The translations under genes and the position numbers were made by a program. 61,125 bases of DNA from Candidatus Yanofskyibacteriota bacterium (GTDB taxonomy: Bacteria > Patescibacteriota > Minisyncoccia > 2-02-FULL-40-12 > GWA2-44-9): contig JACPAB010000002.1 of assembly GCA_016181045.1 (NCBI GenBank), forward strand, positions 1 through 61,125. Direction: 5' to 3'. Numbering within the stretch: the stretch's first letter is position 1; the number at the start of each line of letters is the position of its first letter. Of the stretch, positions 56,101 to 61,125 are shown one piece after another. Below the pieces are notes generated by a model. The model had not been told where the DNA came from and did no database searches. It was given only the letters and a program-made list of their open reading frames with translations.

Positions 56101-56284
56101 GACCACGCCAGAGGACGGGCAGGCATCCGAGGTCACAGAACCGACACCTGAAACAACTCCGGAATCTACTCCCGAGCCGACAACTTCGCCGACCCCAGAA
56201 CCAACCCCAGATGCTACCCCGACCCCAGAACCAACCCCGACATCAATCCCCGAACCGAGTCCGACACCGACCCCTGAAATTTAA
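49913..56284 (+). CDS. Giant surface-fibre-like protein, 3' segment: shaft, poly-Gly head, DLAEYYP/Peptidase_G2-like domain, TPEP-rich tail
   Basis: 2123-aa ORF; GGNGGAGG region at about 53690-54640; SSDLAEYYPAHDKSLVSGDVVSVDFDGSSYGLVKARDSDPPLGIISTNPG; PTPEPTPDATPTPEPTP. Confidence 0.85.
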   Translation: MYGVGSIAFAGPASISNTLFVGTGGKTGNVGIGTTGPGHTLHIRSANQGVNFGGTTAVQLALYTSDAQAIDKGGQIALGGATGNSNTPNYAFGTIAGRKENGTSDNFAGYLQFSTTGGGSTIAEAMRITSTGNVGIGTTAPTSKLEVLGGRLEVGGTASASYFLTGNTLQVGGFASVAYSRFGTSTLTTNPAGNWITTTNDVLVSGDLYGVGSLSFAGPASISNTLFVGTGGNTGNVGIGTTNPKFKLDVLKSGGSDIVRFGSDTTNYLKIDSGTISTDLVSSENRAFTILTNAVERLRITGGGNVGIGNTTPDSKLDVAGNITASTSGNIDLTLRSSSAVGDDGKFIIRSTGASDRLEIMNGSTPTSLVTIASSGNVGIGETSPTALLEIKGGTASISNTLFVENNGSVGIGTTVPEAKLTILGVSGNQIKIDSSNGTASAIVFFNGGVNRWEFYSSSNSTNDLIVQDNTAGTQPLIIKRTTGNVGIGTETPSSLLTVQGRGEFQGTASASYLLTGNTLQVGGFASAAYSRFGTTATTHSNWISTASDLFLSNDLEGRGSISFAGTASLSNTLWVSPGGFSGNVGIGTTAPTTKLDVSGAASVSADFEVGGVILAADGTTSLPSIAFTNDRDAGIYRVSNALSFTLGGTTMLSLDATGSENQITIDGGIPLGFGTSARNPTAYLRRDANNILGMRNGTDAQEFRIWNTDAAADEFLSIGFINNANVATFETEQVSGGTVRNFAFLGGNVGINTTTPQTKFEVQGTASASYLLTGNTLQVGGFASAAYSRFGTLTTGHSNYISASNDVLISGDLETRGTASFGGVASVSGNFFTRGTNTFSGTGSTSFSGSVDISKGLRVGANTALSVNANASANTLVLVGGNVGIGTSDLTTKLEVAGTASISGATTLRGITYTWPSVDGSANQFLRTNGSGTLAWATSGVASNSLDFDEFVNNMTLDANLRITSASYQFNLRNTDFIAGNITASSSGNVDFVLRSSTTNGAANNDDAKFTIRTGSSSENFQIRNGANTTLLSIASSSGLFSIKGTLTALTGNNLKLQASGTGTGSTGSGSIYFLDSSGTTKGRLGTTSTDTVTPNAGTGADGSISLTTAGTTNCQTTAIANGRSNADCIATAISTTSNSGQTVVTVSSTTGFAVNDEILLIQMTGTGAGNYEFRKISSIDSSTQISTTANLTNTYTNDGSSKPQMVRVPNYNNVTIGDTGQARTLTVSAWNGTVGGILAFRAKGTVTVASGSLIDVNGLGLGGGAGGTGGNGGAGVAQTNAGNGSLGSTGTAGSGTGGGNGGVAGGAVGNGATGGASNAGSGGGGAGGMGGGGAGGAYATANAGGNGTSGAGGNGGAGSGTAGTPGSGGAGGAGTGGAAGSTHGAASLSTLFLGSGGGGGAGGNGGGGANGVEGTGGGAGGNGGTGGAGGAGGGIVFIEASTISNSGTIRADGSSGSSGLVGSVGANGFNGTNWQQGGGGGGSGGAPGGGGSGGSVYVAASTVTAGTITASGGSGSSTGGNGGNGGVGDGPNINENGGGGGGGAGVTGGSGGAGGGTTAVAGSAGASVAAGAGSAGGNGRIRCDTSAGSGCTTTPSANQNVYSASLGNSLGTLYIGATNTTSSDLAEYYPAHDKSLVSGDVVSVDFDGSSYGLVKARDSDPPLGIISTNPGLILGGGEGDKSSERLVALAGRVPAKVSDENGPINVGDKLAVSKTTSGYAMKATEAGEIVGVALEPFGNLPASSSFENVASGSFSNLASGSVPVAPPKPVTYGKILTFVNVGYWAPAESQISINGEFAIRGSGSLSDVIVVSSVEFGEVASGSRAVIATVIKTVLTKVQNLWASGDIIAEGIRKTYFAVVNIEIFKDLNITDWGTRSITIANTADDATKSLFSGNGAQAAAESKLDLKENGAYLATYGVDSTRGEIALSGSSDLVGGEAKVFFDFSFSSVISPDVPLKVLTTPTTMMQGQLYVANKTPYGFVVKGMNGALDGKFDWLVIARRKGYEGTDAAVISNDQLPISNESSNTSEPITNTEITNTATPSTETSPSPTPELTTSDGATTTPEDGQASEVTEPTPETTPESTPEPTTSPTPEPTPDATPTPEPTPTSIPEPSPTPTPEI
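53690..54640 (+). repeat. GGC/GGN-rich low-complexity segment encoding poly-Gly head
   Basis: GGAGGTGGCGCGGGTGGCACAGGCGGAAACGGCGGCGCTGGC.. Confidence 0.9.
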
Positions 56285-56411
56285 ACATTTAAAGATATAA
56301 AGTTGTAAAAATTTCAACACAAAAATAATTAAAGTAAATATTGAATTGTTTATATGCTTTAAGTAGGCTAATACAGCATACTTAAACATACAAATATTCA
56401 AAAATTTAAAG

Positions 56412-58814
56412 ATGAGTATAAACTTTTTAGAGAACCAGGTCGAAGAAATTCCCGCCGTTGATTCTTCAGACGGGGAAAAAGAGGAAACCGTTTATTTAAA
56501 GCTGTGCCGCGCCGTTGTTCTGGCCGCTGTCTTTTTGGTGCCTCTTTTCTTCTTGCCGTGGACGACAAGTGTTCTGGAATTCAACAAGCAGCTGCTTCTT
56601 ATCGGCTTGTCCGGCGCGGCGTTGATCTTGTGGCTGCTCCATGTGGTTGTCTCCGGCCGGCTTATATGGCGTCCAAATCCCGTTGATGCGGCTGTTGGTT
56701 CTGTTTTGGCGGCATCGGCTCTGGCTACGCTTTTCTCAATTACCAGGTTCAAAAGTTTATTCGGCCTTTCCGGCAGCTTGAGCGAATCCTTTATCGTCAT
56801 TATGGCGTTGTCAATTATTTATTTTGCCGCGGTCCATTCTTTCCAGGATAAAGGCAGGTCGGCCAAGATGGTCATGGTTACCTCCTTGTGTTTGGCTTTG
56901 TTGTTTGGCCTTTTGCAGTTATTCGGTTTGCACATATTTAAATATTTAAATATTTCGATATTTAAATTTACCGACTCGGATGCGTTCAATTCTGTGGGTT
57001 CCATAAATTCAATGGGTTTGTTGGGGGCCTTGGCTCTGCCGGTCTTCTATAGGTTTCAAAGTTTCAAAGTTTCAATATTTAAATATTTAAATATTGGGAA
57101 AGTCGGGGCTTTTCTGGCTCTGGCTCTGCTCGTGATACTTAACTGGTGGGCGCTTTGGGTTGTCGCTATTGCCGGAATGGTCTGCCTGATAGCGCTGGAA
57201 AGCTTGGCTAACCGACAAACGGAAAATAATAAATTCCGGCTCGCCAGGTTCATATTCCCGATGACGGTGATAGTTCTCAGCGTGTTCTTGATGATAGTGA
57301 ATTTTAATCTTTCTGCTCTGAAAGCGGGTCTGCCGATAGAGGTTGCGCCGTCTTTCGGCCTTTCCGGCGATGTCGCCTTGGATGTATTGAAGAAAAGCCC
57401 GGCCTTCGGATATGGCCCGGAGAATTTCTCCCTCGCTTTCGATAAATTCGGCGCATCAAGTTTGGCAAATACGACATTGTCGAGCGCGAAGTTCTTCGAT
57501 TCTACATCGCAGATGATGAACTTTGCCGTAAGCGGAGGCATTGTCTTGCTGGTGGCCATCGCGTTCCTCCTGTGGGTTCTGGGAGCGGGGATATTTAAAT
57601 ATTTAAATATTGAAACATTTAAATATGAAGATGCGGGCGTTGTCTCTGCTTTAGCCGCTTTAGTTGTCGGAATGTTTCTGTATCCGTTCAATCTTTCGCT
57701 CATGTTTCTGTTTTACCTTGTCATTGCCCTTACCGTTTTAGCTTTATGGGGTAGTGAGTCCAGGGTGGTGGATGTCGAGGAAAGGGCCTCGACGTCGCTG
57801 GTATCATCTCTCGGATTCATAGGCGGATTGCTTCTGGTCTTGGTTGGTTCGTATTTCGGGGCGACGATATATATCTCCGACCTTAAATATGCGCAGGCCC
57901 TGTCCAGCGATACCAACGACAAAGCCGTCCAACTCCTCGTGGAATCAATAAACTGGAACGGTAATGATGACAGGTATTACCGCGCCGCATCGCAGGTGGC
58001 GCTCAATTTAATGGTGGCAGAGCTGAACAAGAAGCCGGCCAACGAGGACAGGACGGCAAAAGTCCAAAATTATATTGCCTCGGCAATAAACCTGGCCCGA
58101 AGAGCGACGGAAGTCGGCCCCAAAGAAGCGAACAACTGGTTTAATTTGGGAGCGGTCTATCAAAACTTGCTCGGATTCGTTGACGGGGTAGAGAAGTTGT
58201 CGGAGGACGCATATTTGAGGGCCGCGGATCTGCGCCCCGGGGATGCTTCATATTTCAACCAAGTCGGCTCAACTTACTTGGCCAGCGCCGACCTGTCCAG
58301 GCGTTTAGCCGCCGGTGGAGGGGCAAATGGCGCGAGGTTCCAGACCGCAGTCGGTCCGGCCCTGGATAAGGCGGAAGAGAATTTCAAGAAAGCGACCGAA
58401 ATTTCAACCAACTTCGGTTGGGCTATTTACAACCTTGGCGTTGTTTACGACAGGCAAGGGAAGGTAAATGAGGCCATTTCCCAACTGGAAAAAATCATGC
58501 CGTTCAACAGCAATCAGCCCGGTTTGGCTTTTGAGTTGGGTCTGCTTTATTACCGCGTAGGCCGGAAAGACAAGGCGTTCAACGAATTGCAGAGAGCGGT
58601 GTTGTTGTCGCCGGACTTTTCCAATGCCCGCTGGTATCTCGCCTTGATACACGAAGAGAGACAGGACTTCGCTTCAGCCATAGAACAGCTCGAGAAAGTA
58701 TTGAGCATTGAGGCGAATAAAGATAATGTCGAAGTCCTGGCCAAGCTGAAACAACTCAAAAATGGTCAAAAGACAATTCCTCCTAAAAAAGTTACCGATC
58801 AGAAACCTCTCTAA
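56412..58814 (+). CDS. Polytopic membrane protein (O-antigen ligase/polymerase-like) with C-terminal TPR repeats
   Basis: Multiple TM segments; SPAFGYGPENFSLAFDKFGASSLANTTLSSAKFFDSTSQMMNFAVSGGI; TPR (NNWFNLGAVYQNLLG, GWAIYNLGVVYDRQGKVNEAISQLEKI). Confidence 0.8.
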   Translation: MSINFLENQVEEIPAVDSSDGEKEETVYLKLCRAVVLAAVFLVPLFFLPWTTSVLEFNKQLLLIGLSGAALILWLLHVVVSGRLIWRPNPVDAAVGSVLAASALATLFSITRFKSLFGLSGSLSESFIVIMALSIIYFAAVHSFQDKGRSAKMVMVTSLCLALLFGLLQLFGLHIFKYLNISIFKFTDSDAFNSVGSINSMGLLGALALPVFYRFQSFKVSIFKYLNIGKVGAFLALALLVILNWWALWVVAIAGMVCLIALESLANRQTENNKFRLARFIFPMTVIVLSVFLMIVNFNLSALKAGLPIEVAPSFGLSGDVALDVLKKSPAFGYGPENFSLAFDKFGASSLANTTLSSAKFFDSTSQMMNFAVSGGIVLLVAIAFLLWVLGAGIFKYLNIETFKYEDAGVVSALAALVVGMFLYPFNLSLMFLFYLVIALTVLALWGSESRVVDVEERASTSLVSSLGFIGGLLLVLVGSYFGATIYISDLKYAQALSSDTNDKAVQLLVESINWNGNDDRYYRAASQVALNLMVAELNKKPANEDRTAKVQNYIASAINLARRATEVGPKEANNWFNLGAVYQNLLGFVDGVEKLSEDAYLRAADLRPGDASYFNQVGSTYLASADLSRRLAAGGGANGARFQTAVGPALDKAEENFKKATEISTNFGWAIYNLGVVYDRQGKVNEAISQLEKIMPFNSNQPGLAFELGLLYYRVGRKDKAFNELQRAVLLSPDFSNARWYLALIHEERQDFASAIEQLEKVLSIEANKDNVEVLAKLKQLKNGQKTIPPKKVTDQKPL
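56933..57627 (+). repeat. Three in-frame copies of ATATTTAAATATTTAAATATT
   Basis: Copies at 56933-56969, 57052-57096, 57591-57627, each encoding IFKYLNI; related copies at 38247-38280, 38417-38446, 38556-38578, 55497-55530, 59521-59552. Confidence 0.9.
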
Positions 58815-59799
58815 AATTCACAAGGCGCATCTGGTCGTTCTTGCAACGGCTGGTTTTATCGTGGGGTGGTTAGGGTTCCTTCTCTTGCAATCACCTCTTA
58901 GTTCGCCTAAAGAGATAAAGGTCGGAGAAGGACAGGGGGTGTATGCGATTGCCCATACTCTAAAACAGGAAGGAGCAATAGGAAGCAAGCTTGCTTTCGT
59001 CGCCTATACATTGATAACGGGCAACGAAAAAAAGCTTCAGGCCGGCAGGTATCTTTTTAAGCCGGGAGCCACTATTCCCGTCATTGTCCATTCAATAGCG
59101 GAAGGGTTTGCCGAATCCGATGATATCGTCTTAACCATACCCGAAGGGTTCAACGTATTTGATATCGATGAGCGCCTATCCGCGTTCGGACTGATTAAAA
59201 AAGGCGAGTTTGCGATAAAATATCATACCGATGAGGGGCAATTCTTCCCCGACACTTACCGGTTTAAACGGGAAGGAGAAACGGCGGATACGATCGCTGA
59301 AAAGATGAAGAACCATTTGAACCTTAAATTCGAGGACTTATCGGTGGTTTTGAGCACCCTGGTCTTGCGGGACACTTTATTAAAAGCATCGATCCTGGAA
59401 AAAGAAGCCCGCAAAGAAGAAGACATGCGTCTGGTGGCCGGTGTTATCGAGAACCGCCTGAAGAAGGGAATGCTCCTGCAGATCGACGCCACTGTTTCTT
59501 ATGGGGCATGCCTTAGAAAATTCAAAGATTTAAATATTTCAACATATAAATACTGCGACGTAAGCCAGGTACCGGTTGGCGCAGAGATAAAAATTGACGG
59601 GCCGTATAATACTTATACCCGCGCGGGACTTCCGCCGGGCCCGATAGCCAACCCGGGAATTACGGCGATACAAGCGGTTCTAAACCCCCAGAAAAGCGAC
59701 TATCTATACTATCTGTCCACTCGTGATGGCAGCCAACTCGTTTTTTCCAAGACCTCGGCCGAACACGCAGCGAACAGGAGAAAATATTTAGGAATTTAG
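58762..59799 (+). CDS. mltG: Endolytic murein transglycosylase (YceG family)
   Basis: VGEGQGVYAIAHTLKQEGAIGS..TIPEGFNVFDIDERL..FFPDTYRF..ASILEKEARKEEDMRLVAGVIENRLKKGMLLQIDATVSYG..YNTYTRAGLPPGPIANPGITAIQAVLNP. Confidence 0.95.
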   Translation: MVKRQFLLKKLPIRNLSKIHKAHLVVLATAGFIVGWLGFLLLQSPLSSPKEIKVGEGQGVYAIAHTLKQEGAIGSKLAFVAYTLITGNEKKLQAGRYLFKPGATIPVIVHSIAEGFAESDDIVLTIPEGFNVFDIDERLSAFGLIKKGEFAIKYHTDEGQFFPDTYRFKREGETADTIAEKMKNHLNLKFEDLSVVLSTLVLRDTLLKASILEKEARKEEDMRLVAGVIENRLKKGMLLQIDATVSYGACLRKFKDLNISTYKYCDVSQVPVGAEIKIDGPYNTYTRAGLPPGPIANPGITAIQAVLNPQKSDYLYYLSTRDGSQLVFSKTSAEHAANRRKYLGI

Positions 59800-59806
59800 T
59801 TTATTG

Positions 59807-59834
59807 TTATAATTAATCCTAGGCACAATTATAA
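59807..59834 (-). promoter_or_regulatory. 28-bp dyad element, copy B (reverse orientation)
   Basis: Reverse complement TTATAATTGTGCCTAGGATTAATTATAA; ends 3 nt before ATG 59838. Confidence 0.7.
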
Positions 59835-59837
59835 AAC

Positions 59838-60356
59838 ATGAGAGGAGATTTCATACCAAAATTTATTAAAGCCGTTATAGATATGGGCATAGAAGTGCAT
59901 AACATGTGGCAGTGGGAACCGCTTTATTATAAAGGAGTAAATGTTAATGGATATAACAAAACTAAGTTTTATACGGGATTTAAAAACCTGGAAAGAAGAG
60001 GAATAATAGAAAAAAGAGGGGCTCAATATAGATTTACAAAGACAGGGAAAGATTGGTTGGGAAAGTCCCAAGTCAAGTATTCTAAGCTTCAAAAGAAAAA
60101 ATGGGATGGAAATTGGCGGGTGGTAATTTTCGATATTCCCCAAGAGTATCGAAAGAAAAGAAATACTTTGAGAGGAAGATTGCGATGGTGGGGATTTCAC
60201 ATGCTCCAAAAAAGCGTATTTGTGTTCCCTTATGCTTGTGAAGAGGAATTGGGGTATTTATGTTCCCAACTCAATCTGTCTGCCTATGTTGATGTTATTG
60301 TCGCAAGGTCGATAGGATCCCAAGAAAACGTGATGCGGAAATATTTTAAAATTTAA
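59838..60356 (+). CDS. PaaX-like transcriptional regulator with Cas2-like domain
   Basis: GFKNLERRGIIEKRGAQYRFTKTGKDWL (winged-helix-like) then WRVVIFDIPQEYRKKRNTLRGRLRWWGFHMLQKSVFVFPYACEEEL. Confidence 0.75.
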   Translation: MRGDFIPKFIKAVIDMGIEVHNMWQWEPLYYKGVNVNGYNKTKFYTGFKNLERRGIIEKRGAQYRFTKTGKDWLGKSQVKYSKLQKKKWDGNWRVVIFDIPQEYRKKRNTLRGRLRWWGFHMLQKSVFVFPYACEEELGYLCSQLNLSAYVDVIVARSIGSQENVMRKYFKI

Positions 60357-60367
60357 TGACTCCTCTG

Positions 60368-60395
60368 TTATAATTGTGCCTAGGTTAAATTATAA
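60368..60395 (+). promoter_or_regulatory. 28-bp dyad element, copy C
   Basis: TTATAATTGTGCCTAGGTTAAATTATAA. Confidence 0.7.
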
Positions 60396-60423
60396 AATAA
60401 AAAAGTGGTTTCTTGATGTCTTT

Positions 60424-60456
60424 AATCAAAACCCCGCCGATGGCGGGGTTTTGATT
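60424..60456. terminator. Bidirectional terminator
   Basis: AATCAAAACCCCGCC-gat-GGCGGGGTTTTGATT. Confidence 0.8.
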
Positions 60457-60471
60457 AAGCTATGGCAAAGA

Positions 60472-60840
60472 TTACTTGAGCTCGACTGTTGCTCCGGCGG
60501 TTTCTAATTTTGCTTTTAACTCGTCGGCGTCGGCCTTCTTCACGCCTTCTTTGACGTTGGTCGGCACTTTATCAGTCATGTCTTTGGCTTCCTTCAATCC
60601 GAGTCCGGTCACTTCCCGCAAGACCTTGATGACTTGGATCTTGGCCGTACCGGCATCCTTGAGGACTACGGTGAAGGAGTCCTTCTCCTCGCCTGCTTCA
60701 GCGGCTCCGGTGGCTGGTCCGGCTGACGCGGCGAAGGCCGCGGCCGAAACGCCGAACTTCTCTTCCAACGCCTTTACCAAGTCATTCAACTCGGTAACGG
60801 ACATTTTTTCTACTGCTTCGATGAATTGGTTTTTGTCCAT
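60472..60840 (-). CDS. rplL: 50S ribosomal protein L7/L12
   Basis: [100 protein letters not shown]. Confidence 0.97.
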   Translation of the reverse strand: MDKNQFIEAVEKMSVTELNDLVKALEEKFGVSAAAFAASAGPATGAAEAGEEKDSFTVVLKDAGTAKIQVIKVLREVTGLGLKEAKDMTDKVPTNVKEGVKKADADELKAKLETAGATVELK

Positions 60841-60854
60841 GTTGTTTTAATTTT

Positions 60855-61125
60855 TTATACGGTTGGGATTTTTTTCTTAGCCACTTCGTTCAATATGATA
60901 GCGAGACCGGAAATGGGATACTTCATCATGCCCAAGAGCCGGGCAATAAGGGTTTCGCGCGACGGCATCTTGGCCATTTCCATGAAAGCGTCCTTTGCCA
61001 AAAAGTTCTTGTCGAATATCGCTCCGAAGAACTGTAAAGCGGGGTTCTTTTTGGCGAATTCGTAGAGCTTTTTTGAAACAGCATAGGCATCGCCTTCGGA
61101 AAAAACCATGCCCATGGAGCCCTCG
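60855..61125 (-). CDS. rplJ: 50S ribosomal protein L10, partial (runs off window)
   Basis: EGDAYAVSKKLYEFAKKNPALQFFGAIFDKNFLAKDAFMEMAKMPSRETLIARLLGMMKYPISGLAIILNEVAKKK; upstream of rplL. Confidence 0.85.
   Translation of the reverse strand, partial: EGSMGMVFSEGDAYAVSKKLYEFAKKNPALQFFGAIFDKNFLAKDAFMEMAKMPSRETLIARLLGMMKYPISGLAIILNEVAKKKIPTV

Noticed and set aside
38583-56284. Prophage
   Set aside because: Tail-fibre-like logic only; no capsid, terminase, portal, integrase or lysis genes recognised, and the protein has its own TM anchor.
38583-56284. Diversity-generating retroelement target
   Set aside because: No reverse transcriptase ORF or template repeat was seen in the window.
59838-60356. 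Cas2-like protein as evidence of a CRISPR system
   Set aside because: The N-terminal winged-helix-like part and lack of cas1 or repeats fit a PaaX-type regulator that only shares the Cas2 fold.

Overview
The window looks like a Patescibacteria/CPR (Parcubacteria-type) chromosome segment. This is inferred from reduced ribosomal, EF-Ts and RF1 genes, CPR-style small hypothetical proteins, and many palindromic or AT-rich insertions. Housekeeping genes include rpsB-tsf, prfA, rpmE, rplY, rpmG, rplL and rplJ (partial), tgt, nfo, trxB, mltG and four tRNAs. There is also a sugar-phosphate operon (rpiB / FAD oxidase / rpe / PfkB kinase / class II aldolase) and several redox genes. The dominant accessory feature is a roughly 17.7 kb locus (38583-56284) encoding a giant surface-fibre-like protein. 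It has a cytoplasmic HTH-like N-terminus, one TM segment, a very long repetitive shaft with GNVGIGTTGP and SASYLLTGNTLQVGGFASAAYSRFGT motifs, a poly-glycine head, a DLAEYYP (Peptidase_G2-like) domain and a TPEP tail. The GNVGIGTT motif is almost invariant at DNA level while neighbouring repeats carry synonymous divergence. The reading frame is broken by three clustered events (about 49079, about 49532, and a 25-bp tandem duplication at 49882-49931). Other notable items: a 28-bp dyad element flanking a PaaX/Cas2-like regulator in inverted orientation with a third copy elsewhere; palindromic elements inserted in frame in tgt, a PMT-family glycosyltransferase and a small conserved protein; an in-frame octamer repeat encoding IFKYLNI; a multi-arm inverted-repeat element just upstream of trxB; a LAGLIDADG gene overlapping tRNA-Tyr; and a MESH1-like HD plus LMW-PTP-like fusion. 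All calls were made by reading the sequence and supplied ORFs; no searches were run.
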